This document shows, in pieces, positions 1 to 8,482 of a DNA stretch of 64,000 nt. The notes beneath the pieces are model-generated. The model did not search any database and was not told the DNA's origin. It was given only the letters and a program-made list of their open reading frames with translations. Positions within the stretch are counted from its first letter, which is position 1; each line of letters opens with the position of its first letter. Source of the DNA: Flavihumibacter fluvii (GTDB taxonomy: Bacteria > Bacteroidota > Bacteroidia > Chitinophagales > Chitinophagaceae); assembly GCF_018595675.2 (NCBI RefSeq), contig NZ_CP092333.1:582001-646000 (forward strand), written 5' to 3'. The position numbers were made by a program, and so were the translations under genes.

Positions 1-1430
1 TTTTCTTCTTCGTATTGCGCTTTTATTTTCCCGCTTTTTACAGCTCGTTTAAAAACAGCGTAGTCTTTTTCATTCTGGTCGGCATAAGCGATGGAAAAAT
101 CGGCAATAGCATTATCGAATACATCACTCTTGCCAAGGTAGCCGCTGATCATGGCTGAATTGCCCGACCGGGAGTGGGAAAGCGCAAGTGCCCAGCCACA
201 CCAGTTCGCAACCAATTTCATATCTTCTTTTCCGAAAACTTCCACGCGAAAACTAATCTTAATGTCGCGGAGTTGCCTTACGAAATAATCCCGGCCTAAA
301 TCACCTCTTGTCCAGCCGAGGAAGATATCGCTGTAAGGTTGCATGGTCCTGTACCCATTTACGATGCGTTGGCCATGGTTCGGGTAAATGGTCTTTCCTG
401 CATAAGCCTCCAGCACAGAACTTCTTGCCTCCTTTACCTGGAGGAAAAGGGGATGGCCGTCCCCATCCATCAATAAGAGTACCCAGCAAGCTGTGCCAAC
501 ACTACCAATCCCAACCACCTTAATTGCGGCATCCTTCAATTCGTAACGGTCGAGTAACAACTGGTAAGAAGGTGCAAGGCTTTCACGGTACCGCTCGAAA
601 GTATGTTTTACTATGTCCTGTATCTGCCCGGGGGTATGGCCTTTCCAGTGAAATATTGACGGAAGCTGGTCTTTTATGACAGAATATTCACCTGTATTTT
701 TTGCCATTTTTGGGAAAATTTCTTCTGCCCTGCTTTTTTTGCGCTCCTCAGCAATCCGCTTGGTCACCCGGCGCAAACTTTCGGGATCCTTGATTGATTT
801 TATCAGTGTATCTACATCCAGGGAGTAATACCAAAGATCCATTGGGTTCATTTCGCTGAATTCCTTCATGCGTTCACGGTAAGAACGGGCACAGATCGTG
901 GCGACATCTTTGGCAGTGGATTCGCTGAGGCCGATATCGCGACAGCCTATTATGAAACTTGTTGTCAGGCGCTTAATATCCCATTCAAAGGGTGCCGGAA
1001 GGGTTTCATCAAGATCATTGATCGACAAAATGATCCGCCTTTCCGGTGTTGCAAAACCGCCGAAATTGAGCATATGGGCATCACCACAGCATTGAACACG
1101 GATGCCGGATGTAGGCGTGGTCGCCAGGTCTGCTACCATATTCAGTGCGGAAGCCCGGTAAAAAGTAAAAGGGGAGGCCACCATGCGTCCGTGACGGAGG
1201 GGCAGCAATTCCGGGATACGCCCATTTTCACCAGCGAGTACCATTTCAACAGGATCCAGGCGACCGGATGGTATTTTCCATTTTTTATGGTCAACACGTG
1301 GGCAACGCTCCCGCCTGGCTTTCCCAAGGTCGTCACTCTCTGCTCTTGAAAGGGGCTTTTCAAAAATGTGGGTGGTGCTTGCGGGTTGCTGCGGCTTTTT
1401 CTTTTCATTAGGAGTAGTACTTTCTGTCAT
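1..1430 (-). CDS. DUF2252 family protein (3' end outside window)
   Basis: The reading frame starts with ATG at 1430 on the minus strand and stays open to the window edge (476 codons visible), so the C-terminus is missing. The protein has the DUF2252 hallmarks: an N-terminal stretch with RxxRMxxSPFxFYRA, then GDAHMLNFGGF and INDLDETLPAPFEWDIKRL around residues 115-150. DUF2252 proteins are usually 400-480 residues and have no settled biochemical role; some sequence relation to the kinase-like aminoglycoside phosphotransferase fold has been suggested. No signal peptide is visible, so it is probably cytosolic. It lies 30 bp downstream of the DUF202 gene and is probably the last gene of a run that starts near 5077. 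Family assignment is secure; function is unknown. Confidence 0.85.
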   Translation of the reverse strand, partial: MTESTTPNEKKKPQQPASTTHIFEKPLSRAESDDLGKARRERCPRVDHKKWKIPSGRLDPVEMVLAGENGRIPELLPLRHGRMVASPFTFYRASALNMVADLATTPTSGIRVQCCGDAHMLNFGGFATPERRIILSINDLDETLPAPFEWDIKRLTTSFIIGCRDIGLSESTAKDVATICARSYRERMKEFSEMNPMDLWYYSLDVDTLIKSIKDPESLRRVTKRIAEERKKSRAEEIFPKMAKNTGEYSVIKDQLPSIFHWKGHTPGQIQDIVKHTFERYRESLAPSYQLLLDRYELKDAAIKVVGIGSVGTACWVLLLMDGDGHPLFLQVKEARSSVLEAYAGKTIYPNHGQRIVNGYRTMQPYSDIFLGWTRGDLGRDYFVRQLRDIKISFRVEVFGKEDMKLVANWCGWALALSHSRSGNSAMISGYLGKSDVFDNAIADFSIAYADQNEKDYAVFKRAVKSGKIKAQYEEE

Positions 1431-1460
1431 GGTTATCTTTTATTTGGTAGAAATCAATTG

Positions 1461-1877
1461 TTAGCCAGAATATATCATCAGGGAAGTAAGAACGAATCCC
1501 AGGAACAATACCAAAAACGATAGTATTGCACCTGTTGAAAAAAAAGATGCTTTTACCATTTTCATAGCCGCAAGCTGCCGGTTGCGTCGTATAAATGTAT
1601 AGGTTTCTATTAATAATAGCAAGGTCCCGAATATGGTCAGAAAGAGGCCAATAAAATGTCCGTTTTTTACCAGCGCCTCATTTTTTAGTAACCGTTGTTC
1701 GTGAATGATGGCTAACCCTTTATCAAGGGCAACGCCCGCTGTCATAATGGAAAAAGTAGTGCGTATCCAGGCAAGATGGGTCCTTTCCAAAGCTAGTTCT
1801 GTTCTTTCTACGGCCAGATCCACTCTCGGGTCTGCATCTTTTTCAGCGGCTATTTTTTTTTGAATTTCGTCAGGCAT
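1461..1877 (-). CDS. DUF202 family small inner-membrane protein
   Basis: A 138-residue protein with a charged N-terminal 35 residues followed by the DUF202 signature LALERTHLAWIRTTFSIMT and three hydrophobic segments (about residues 42-60, 72-94 and 112-135). DUF202 (YidH-like) proteins are small integral membrane proteins of unknown function; the Arg/Glu-rich motif before the first membrane segment defines the family and is intact here. The gene is separated by 10 bp from the upstream 393-residue membrane protein and by 30 bp from the downstream DUF2252 gene, so the three are probably co-transcribed. Function cannot be deduced; the context suggests an envelope-related module. Confidence 0.85.
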   Translation of the reverse strand: MPDEIQKKIAAEKDADPRVDLAVERTELALERTHLAWIRTTFSIMTAGVALDKGLAIIHEQRLLKNEALVKNGHFIGLFLTIFGTLLLLIETYTFIRRNRQLAAMKMVKASFFSTGAILSFLVLFLGFVLTSLMIYSG

Positions 1878-1887
1878 ATTAACTGTA

Positions 1888-3069
1888 TTAAAAAAGCATT
1901 TGCACTACTTTAAACATTAAATCCACCAGGCTGTATTCAAACGCAAGCAAAGGAAGCATGGGGAATACAGCAATGAAAACAATGGTGATCATTGTTTTTA
2001 AATTAATTGGTATCAGCCGCATATTATTAACTGTATCGAAAGTGGTGTTAAAATCGGTCAGGGAAGATGCATCTGGAAATCCCCTTATCTGTTCTTTAAT
2101 GGGTTTTCCCAACCATTTGTCATCAAATTGCCGATGGTGTTCCTGGACAAGGGCACTGTATTCAAAAATGCCCCTTTGCCGGTGGCGAAACAAGGGCTTT
2201 ATAAATAATAGGAGGGGTAATATATTAATGAGGACCGAAAAAAACATAAAGCCGGCAATGATCAGGGAATAAGCCGACAGTTTTTCATCCAGGAAGACAA
2301 TTCGTTCGGCTATAATTGCTGAAAATAAAATGGAAATGGCACTATTCACCAGTAAAAACGGCCCAGGTTGAAACCCCAGGAAACCAATCCCGCCTGCCAG
2401 GTCCGGATGCGCGGGATTAAGCCTGAGGGGCAGTCTGGATAATTTCCTGAAATAGTGGAACCAGGTCATCCAACGCCACATCCATTGTAATATAAAAAAT
2501 TGTAAAAGAGGCATGCTAACCAGCGATAAATAGATACCGGCAAAGGATAATCCAGTTGAATTGTCACCCGGTGAAAACATCCATATGCTCAGGTTATTTA
2601 TTTTTGCCGCATGTAAACGCAATGGTATATTAGTGCCAATGATTCCCAGGATCAAAAGGGTGACCAGGATAGATCCGGATAAACGGATTACCCGATTTTT
2701 AATCACCCCGAATGCTGGCAGTTCTTTTTCCGTTAATATGGCCGACCTGAATAATTGCTTGGTAGCTTCCTTAAGACGGAAATCAAAGGAGGATTCTGCA
2801 TAAACCAGCATCGGCAATACAATAAGAAACCTGGCATGGTTGGTGAAGTCTTTCCAGAAAGGAACCTGGACCTGGTCACCAAAAGCCAGCCCCTGGATAC
2901 CGCTCAGGATCAATAGTGGCAACCAGGTGAAACCTGCCAGTACTATGGCTCTTTTTGCATTGCCATACTTAAATGTATTAGCTATCCCCAACCGAAGCTG
3001 GAGTTTATGGAACAGTCCGCTTTTTGTTAATGAGAACTCATCTAAATCAGCAAAAAACTTTTCATTCAT
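1888..3069 (-). CDS. Polytopic membrane protein, unknown family
   Basis: A 393-residue protein that I do not recognise by family. It has about six strongly hydrophobic segments (roughly residues 43-65, 82-96, 132-152, 178-198, 232-258, 270-292 and a last one near 355-378), separated by basic loops, and no signal peptide or known catalytic motif. The last hydrophobic stretch is followed by a short tail. Two ATG codons lie close together at the start; the outermost at 3069 is used here. It sits between an outer-membrane beta-barrel gene (34 bp upstream) and the DUF202 gene (10 bp downstream), so it is probably part of the same transcript and may act with them in the envelope. A transport or sensing role would be a guess. 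Confidence 0.6.
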   Translation of the reverse strand: MNEKFFADLDEFSLTKSGLFHKLQLRLGIANTFKYGNAKRAIVLAGFTWLPLLILSGIQGLAFGDQVQVPFWKDFTNHARFLIVLPMLVYAESSFDFRLKEATKQLFRSAILTEKELPAFGVIKNRVIRLSGSILVTLLILGIIGTNIPLRLHAAKINNLSIWMFSPGDNSTGLSFAGIYLSLVSMPLLQFFILQWMWRWMTWFHYFRKLSRLPLRLNPAHPDLAGGIGFLGFQPGPFLLVNSAISILFSAIIAERIVFLDEKLSAYSLIIAGFMFFSVLINILPLLLFIKPLFRHRQRGIFEYSALVQEHHRQFDDKWLGKPIKEQIRGFPDASSLTDFNTTFDTVNNMRLIPINLKTMITIVFIAVFPMLPLLAFEYSLVDLMFKVVQMLF

Positions 3070-3103
3070 GAAGGTAGTTTATCAATATTAAAATCATCCC
3101 TGT

Positions 3104-4030
3104 TCAATACCATGTATACGTCCAGCTGACAGAAAAACTAGAAAAATCTGTACCGACCACAACAACGGCACCCTTGCTATAGGCCAGCCTCAATGCACTT
3201 TTCTTTCCTGTCGGCAACACCAGAGTGGTTCCAATCCGAAAATTCGATAACCTGTCATCCTTGGTTATTCCATCCAACGATGAATTGCCCCCTACATAAT
3301 AAGTGGCATTAATTGCCGCCCATAAATTTGGTTTAAAATTGTAACTGGTATGCGCCTGGAATGCGCCCACCGGATCCTGGCTGCGTAGGGTATTGCCAGT
3401 GTAATAAGATTTGTTTTGGGTATATAACCAGACTGCTGCATACATATCCAGCAGCCATCGTTTATGTAAAGGTTGCGAAATGGCAAGTTCAGGTTTGAAT
3501 CCCCATCGGTTAGCACCAATATTGATTATCTTATCCGGAAAGTATTGGCCGGTTGGTGCCTGGACAGTCAGGCTGGCACCCAGGATCGTGCGCCCTGCTT
3601 TTCTTTTTGCAAAATCTTTAAGGGCAGTGGCTGGCGCTCCCAGCAACAACGCAGAAATGCGGAAACGCATATCAGAAAGGCCTGTCCGGTTTTCAGTTCT
3701 TGCTTGCCCATTTAATTCGGCACTCGCCTGGGCTTTAGTATACGGAAGTACGCCATATAACTGTGCGGTTAGTCCAAACATGTTGAAAGTATGGGCCAAT
3801 CCTAAGGACATAGTCCCGATTTTCCCTTTCAAATCCTTGATCGGAATGGCGGGGTCTGTAACCACATCGCCGGTTGAATAACCATAGCCTGGGGTGATAG
3901 CAGTTACATTAACAGGAAGCCAGGTATAGGCTCTTGGTTCCAGGTCCTGGCCCCTGGTAACCTTACTGAAGCCAAGGAAGCCTGTAAAGAGTAATATGAG
4001 GATACCACTTTTATTTAATACTATGTTCAT
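3104..4030 (-). CDS. Outer-membrane beta-barrel protein, phenol-degradation MetA-like (copy 2)
   Basis: A 308-residue secreted protein with an N-terminal signal peptide (hydrophobic residues 8-22, probable cleavage before QDLEPRAY) and then alternating beta-strand segments ending in an aromatic residue (SWTYTWY at the C-terminus), as expected for an outer-membrane barrel. Sequence style (EPRAYTWLPVN, YGVLPYTKA, ASLTVQAPTGQY, AYSKGAVVV) fits the Phenol_MetA_deg/transporter family, whose members are assumed to be outer-membrane channels for hydrophobic compounds. It is a clear paralogue of the gene just upstream (4163-5077). Family call is good, substrate is unknown. Confidence 0.65.
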   Translation of the reverse strand: MNIVLNKSGILILLFTGFLGFSKVTRGQDLEPRAYTWLPVNVTAITPGYGYSTGDVVTDPAIPIKDLKGKIGTMSLGLAHTFNMFGLTAQLYGVLPYTKAQASAELNGQARTENRTGLSDMRFRISALLLGAPATALKDFAKRKAGRTILGASLTVQAPTGQYFPDKIINIGANRWGFKPELAISQPLHKRWLLDMYAAVWLYTQNKSYYTGNTLRSQDPVGAFQAHTSYNFKPNLWAAINATYYVGGNSSLDGITKDDRLSNFRIGTTLVLPTGKKSALRLAYSKGAVVVVGTDFSSFSVSWTYTWY

Positions 4031-4162
4031 TCAAAATAATAAGTTTTCAGAATAATATTAAAATTCTTCTCTAAACGTCAGATACTACCTGTTTATAATC
4101 ACGTTATGCACTGATTCTAATCATTAAAATGGTTTTATTATGCTAAAAAGCTGCTTCACTTT

Positions 4163-5077
4163 TCAGAACCATAAATAAGTCCATCCCAGGGATGCACTTG
4201 TGAAATTTGTGCCAGCCACCACCACGGCTCCTTTACTGAATGCCAGTTTTAATGCACTGCTTTTCCCTGTCGGTAAAGCTACGGTAACCCCAAGGCGAAA
4301 ATTGGATACCCGGTCGTTTTTGGGAACACCATCAACAGTTGTTGTGCCTCCAGCATAATAAGTTGTATTGATGGCTACCCACATATACGGTTTTATGGTG
4401 TAACTGGCATGCAACTGGACAGTTCCTACAGGATTTTGGCTCTTTACGGAACTACCCATGAACGAATTGTTTTTGGTAAAAAGCCAGGCTGCAGTATACA
4501 AATCAAGAAGCCACCTTTTTTTTATTGGTTGGGATAAAGCTATTTCTGTTTTGAAAGCCCATCTCGAATTGCCCAGGTTGATGAGCTTATCTGAAAAATA
4601 TTGACCGGTAGGGGCCTGGACGGTCAGGCTGGTGCCCAGGATAGTACGCGTTGCATTTCTTTTTCCAAAATCCCGGTAATTCGTGGCCGGCGCGCCACGA
4701 AATAATATGGATAACCTAAATCGCGTATCCGCCGTACCCGAGCGATTGGCTTCTTCCCTTTGCCCATTTAAAAGTGCATTCACCTGTGCTTTTGAAACTG
4801 GCAATACCCCATAGAATTGAGCAGTTAGTCCAAACAGGCTAAACGCGTGTCCAACCCCCAGTGAAAATGACGCCACCTTCGCGCTTACATCTTTTAAAGG
4901 GACTGTCGGATCAGTTACTACTTCACCAGTTGAATAGTTTAAGCCCGTCTGGACAAATGTTGCATGAACCGGAACCCAGTTATAGGCCCTAGGTTCCAGG
5001 TCCTGGGCCTTTGCAGAAGACCGTATACCCGAAAAGGTGAATAGAACAATCCAAACATGTGTTATAAAACCACGCAT
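4163..5077 (-). CDS. Outer-membrane beta-barrel protein, phenol-degradation MetA-like (copy 1)
   Basis: A 304-residue protein with signal peptide (residues 1-24, cleavage probably just before QDLEPRAYNW) and a predicted beta-barrel closing with LGWTYLWF. It shares with its downstream neighbour the same blocks in the same order (DLEPRAY, YSTGEVVTDP, FGLTAQFYGVLP, LTVQAPTGQYF, KGAVVVAGT), so the two arose by tandem duplication. The 132-bp gap between copies is AT-rich and may carry a promoter for the second copy, although I see no clear TAnnTTTG box. It starts 41 bp after the stop of the flavin oxidoreductase gene, so read-through from that operon is possible. Role: predicted outer-membrane channel, substrate unknown. 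Confidence 0.65.
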   Translation of the reverse strand: MRGFITHVWIVLFTFSGIRSSAKAQDLEPRAYNWVPVHATFVQTGLNYSTGEVVTDPTVPLKDVSAKVASFSLGVGHAFSLFGLTAQFYGVLPVSKAQVNALLNGQREEANRSGTADTRFRLSILFRGAPATNYRDFGKRNATRTILGTSLTVQAPTGQYFSDKLINLGNSRWAFKTEIALSQPIKKRWLLDLYTAAWLFTKNNSFMGSSVKSQNPVGTVQLHASYTIKPYMWVAINTTYYAGGTTTVDGVPKNDRVSNFRLGVTVALPTGKSSALKLAFSKGAVVVAGTNFTSASLGWTYLWF

Positions 5078-5118
5078 TTTGTAAGAAAAGTTTAACCACC
5101 TGTTTCAGCTGCTAAAAC

Positions 5119-7563
5119 TTATGTTCGAACCCTCAATCCTTTTGGATCATATAGAGGCCCCTGCATAATATTTCCCGTGATCCAGTTGCCGAAAACGAGT
5201 ATGTCGATTTTATTTCCCACTACAGCCTGATCAACCGGCAAATAGGCGAATGCAATTGAATATCCCGTACCAGCACCATAGGCGCCTGAAGTTACCCTGC
5301 CCGTAACGGTTCCATTCAAACGAACCGGCTCATTTCCTAACACTACGGCCAGCGGGTCATCGAGTTTTATGGTGACTAGTTTCTTTTCCAGCTGTTTTGT
5401 AGCCAGGGCTTTTTTACCCAGGAAATCTTTGTCCTTTGCCACTGCAAATCCTAAACCTGCTTCGTAAGGGGTTGTTTCCGGATTAATATCGGACCCCCAG
5501 TAGAGATAGCCTTTTTCAGGCCTTAAAGCATCAATGGCTTTGTAGCCGCTGGCCACCATGCCAAAGGGTTGCCCGGCTGCCCACAGCATTTCCCAGATAG
5601 CCATTCCATCTTTTACATCTGCATAGATCTCATAGCCCAGTTCGCCAACAAAAGTGACACGAACCAGCTGCACCTGGTAATTTCCAAGCCTGATCTCCCG
5701 CATACTCAGGAACGGCATGGCCTGGGTGGATAAATCGGCATCCGTAATAGTGCCTAACATCTCGCGGGTCAATGGCCCCCATACCCCAAAGCAGGACAGT
5801 GAGGCAGTGACATCCTGCAATACCACAGATCCATCTTCCGGTAAATGATCAGTTAGCCAGGCCGTATCATGGCTGTTCAATGCCGTACCGGAAATCATCC
5901 GGAAGGTATTGCCATCTATTTGGGTGACCGTTACATCACTTTCTATACCACCTCGTTCATTGAGCATTTGCGTGTAAGTAACATGACCGGGACCTTTGTT
6001 GATTTTATTCGCACATAAATAGTCAAGCCAGGCTCCTGCTCCCGGACCCTTGATTTCAATTTTAGAAAAGGATGACACATCGTACAGGCCGATCTTATCG
6101 CGCGTGGCCAATGCTTCTGTAATTATAGCGGTACTCCAGTTTTTGCCCGCCCAACCTGTTGGTCGCAATGGTTCATAGACCGGGTTTTCATTTTCCGTAT
6201 AATAATTCACGCGTTCCCAACCGGATTTTTCCCCAAAAAACGCCCCATGGTTTTTATGCCATTCATAAGCTGCACTCATTTTTAGCGGCCTTCCCGCCTG
6301 TCGGTCATCGCCTGGATAGCGGATATCGTAATACGATTCATAATTTTCAATTACCCTGGCCAGGGTATAAGAATAGGATTTGTATTGCGCACCAAACCTG
6401 CGTACATCCATTTCCCAGAGATCCAGGTTGGGCGAGCCATCCAGCAACCAGGTCGCCATCTCCCTGCCGACACCACCGGCACCGGCAATGCCATGCGCAC
6501 AAAAACCGGCCGCTACAAAAAATCCTTTCACAGATGTCGGTCCAAGGCAAAATTCATTGTCGGGTGTAAAGGCTTCCGGGCCGTTGATCACTTTGCTGAT
6601 AGGTGCGGTGGCCATAGCAGGAACCCGCATGGCTGAATTGATCATGATCTCTTCTAACCGGTCCCAATCTTCCGTCAGCAATTTCCCGTTAAAATCCCCG
6701 GGCACATGGTCAACTTTGTTTTGGTCGAGGAATGCCGGCGCGGATTGCCTTTCATAACCACCCATCACCAGGCCTTCCCCGGTTTCCCGGTAATACACCA
6801 GGTGATCCGGATCACGCAAAGTGGGAAGCCGGGGGTCGGTTTTGGACACTGTCCGGAATGCTCCGGTATATAAGTATTGGTGACTCATGGGTATGATCGG
6901 TATGCGAACATCTACCATGCGGCCTAATTCCGGTGTGTAAAATCCACAGGCTGCCACTACCATTTCTGTGGCAATGGTACCGCGATCTGTCGTTACGGAA
7001 ACCACCCTGTTGCCATTTTTGTTGATGGCCATAACCCTTGTATCCTGGTAAATTTTAACACCCATCCTGCGCGCTTCATTCGCAAGGGAAATACATAACA
7101 GGCTTGGATCAAGATAGCCGTCGGTTGGCAGGTAAGTGGCGCCCAGCACTCCTTCGGTGGACATCAATGGAAATAATTCCTGCGCACGTTCCGCTGAAAT
7201 TTCTTCCAGGGGCAAACCAAATGTTTTGGCCCAGCCGACCTGCCTTTTCAGCTCCTGCACACGTTCAGGCGTACACGCTAATCGTATACCGCCACATTCC
7301 ACCCAACCCGGATCTGTTTCCGGATCTTTCGATAATTTCCTGTAGAGCTCGGCACTGTACATCATCATAGTGGTGAGGGTAACAGAACCCCGCAACTGGC
7401 CAACGAGACCGGCTGAATGGAATGTTGATCCACTGGTCAATGTGCTCCGTTCAACAATAACCACATCCGTTTCACCTTTCATCGCCAGGTGATATGCAAT
7501 GGATGCTCCGGCTACACCTCCGCCAATGATGACAATTCTTGCCCGTTCTGGAAAATGACTCAT
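5119..7563 (-). CDS. FAD-dependent oxidoreductase with GcvT domains (dimethylglycine/sarcosine dehydrogenase-like)
   Basis: An 814-residue enzyme. The N-terminal DAO domain has the dinucleotide motif GGGVAG at residues 14-19 and GSTFHSAG, whose His (residue 49) is at the position that carries covalent FAD in dimethylglycine and sarcosine dehydrogenases. A central FAO_M region follows (around residues 375-435), then GCV_T (about 440-690) and a C-terminal GCV_T_C barrel, the parts that bind tetrahydrofolate in this family. The expected reaction is oxidative demethylation of an N-methyl amine with transfer of the one-carbon unit to folate. ATG at 7563 is preferred over ATG at 7587 because the latter would overlap the stop of the kinase gene (7581) and adds no conserved residue. 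Natural substrate is not provable from sequence. Confidence 0.85.
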   Translation of the reverse strand: MSHFPERARIVIIGGGVAGASIAYHLAMKGETDVVIVERSTLTSGSTFHSAGLVGQLRGSVTLTTMMMYSAELYRKLSKDPETDPGWVECGGIRLACTPERVQELKRQVGWAKTFGLPLEEISAERAQELFPLMSTEGVLGATYLPTDGYLDPSLLCISLANEARRMGVKIYQDTRVMAINKNGNRVVSVTTDRGTIATEMVVAACGFYTPELGRMVDVRIPIIPMSHQYLYTGAFRTVSKTDPRLPTLRDPDHLVYYRETGEGLVMGGYERQSAPAFLDQNKVDHVPGDFNGKLLTEDWDRLEEIMINSAMRVPAMATAPISKVINGPEAFTPDNEFCLGPTSVKGFFVAAGFCAHGIAGAGGVGREMATWLLDGSPNLDLWEMDVRRFGAQYKSYSYTLARVIENYESYYDIRYPGDDRQAGRPLKMSAAYEWHKNHGAFFGEKSGWERVNYYTENENPVYEPLRPTGWAGKNWSTAIITEALATRDKIGLYDVSSFSKIEIKGPGAGAWLDYLCANKINKGPGHVTYTQMLNERGGIESDVTVTQIDGNTFRMISGTALNSHDTAWLTDHLPEDGSVVLQDVTASLSCFGVWGPLTREMLGTITDADLSTQAMPFLSMREIRLGNYQVQLVRVTFVGELGYEIYADVKDGMAIWEMLWAAGQPFGMVASGYKAIDALRPEKGYLYWGSDINPETTPYEAGLGFAVAKDKDFLGKKALATKQLEKKLVTIKLDDPLAVVLGNEPVRLNGTVTGRVTSGAYGAGTGYSIAFAYLPVDQAVVGNKIDILVFGNWITGNIMQGPLYDPKGLRVRT

Positions 7564-7580
7564 GAAAGAATTTATTTCAG

Positions 7581-8477
7581 TTAACAATTATTTTTTAATG
7601 CTTCAAGTACTTTAAGGTAAGGTTCTCCGGTGAGTTCTGGCAATACGGAGTTCCACTTTTTCAGTCCCCAGCCCCTGAAATCAAAATCTATCGGGGATAC
7701 GGCTTCCTGGATGGAGGCCCACATCACCCAGCCAAACCTGGCGATCATCGACCATGCCCTGGCCCGGGCAATTTTTGCCGGCGCATAGCCTTGCCAGTAA
7801 GCTCCGCATAACGTGGTGAGTTGCGATTCACTTAATCCGGATTCCGACACCAGGTTGCCGATCTCAAAGGATGGTTCATTTTGACCGGCATATTCATAGT
7901 CGATGATCCAGATCTTATCTTCTGCAAGCATGAAATTTTCCGCCAGCAGGTCATTGTTGCAGGGCACTTTATGTTCTGGGTCCACAGCCAGTGCCCGTTC
8001 CAATTCAAGCACCAGGGGCTGGATCTTTACATAATCAGCTGGCAGGTAAAATCCATTTTGCAATACAATATCCAGGTATTTCTGCCTGACTGCCGGGAAA
8101 TTGAATTCACCCTGGAAAGCCGGCCCGGCATGTAACTTTCTTAAGGCTGCAGCAACATCCACCAGCAGCCCGGGCTGGGATTGAAAATCTGCTGCATGTA
8201 TGGTCTTCGCATTGATCCATTCAATGACCAATACCTTTTCAGCCGGCAGGAAATCAATCACAGCCGGACCAACACCTGCCTGGTGCGCTCTTTCAGTATT
8301 GACCTTTTCATTTTTGCGATCGATCCCCAGGAGGTGGGTGGAAGGATGGCTAACCCGCATGAAATAGGTGCCATTTTGGGTATCCACCCGGTAATTGGTA
8401 TTGGTGAGACCGCCTTCCAGTTGTTGGATACCTGTTGCTGCAGCAAGTAAAGGGATTTTCGCAAGCAGGGCGCGCAT
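7581..8477 (-). CDS. Choline/ethanolamine-kinase-like phosphotransferase
   Basis: A 298-residue small-molecule kinase of the APH/choline kinase fold. It shows the nucleotide-lobe segment LEGGLTNTNYRV, the catalytic loop CNNDLLAENFML and the metal-binding segment WIIDYEYAG. The catalytic loop is odd: choline kinases have His-Asn-Asp (CHNDL), while here the His is Asn (CNNDL); the essential Asp is kept. ATG at 8477 is chosen because it falls 5 bp after the permease stop and precedes MRALLAKIPLL; the upstream ATG at 8543 would overlap the permease by 61 bp. It lies between a permease and a flavin demethylase-like enzyme, suggesting that it phosphorylates a choline- or ethanolamine-like compound taken up by the permease. 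Substrate is inferred. Confidence 0.75.
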   Translation of the reverse strand: MRALLAKIPLLAAATGIQQLEGGLTNTNYRVDTQNGTYFMRVSHPSTHLLGIDRKNEKVNTERAHQAGVGPAVIDFLPAEKVLVIEWINAKTIHAADFQSQPGLLVDVAAALRKLHAGPAFQGEFNFPAVRQKYLDIVLQNGFYLPADYVKIQPLVLELERALAVDPEHKVPCNNDLLAENFMLAEDKIWIIDYEYAGQNEPSFEIGNLVSESGLSESQLTTLCGAYWQGYAPAKIARARAWSMIARFGWVMWASIQEAVSPIDFDFRGWGLKKWNSVLPELTGEPYLKVLEALKNNC

Positions 8478-8482
8478 AAGGT

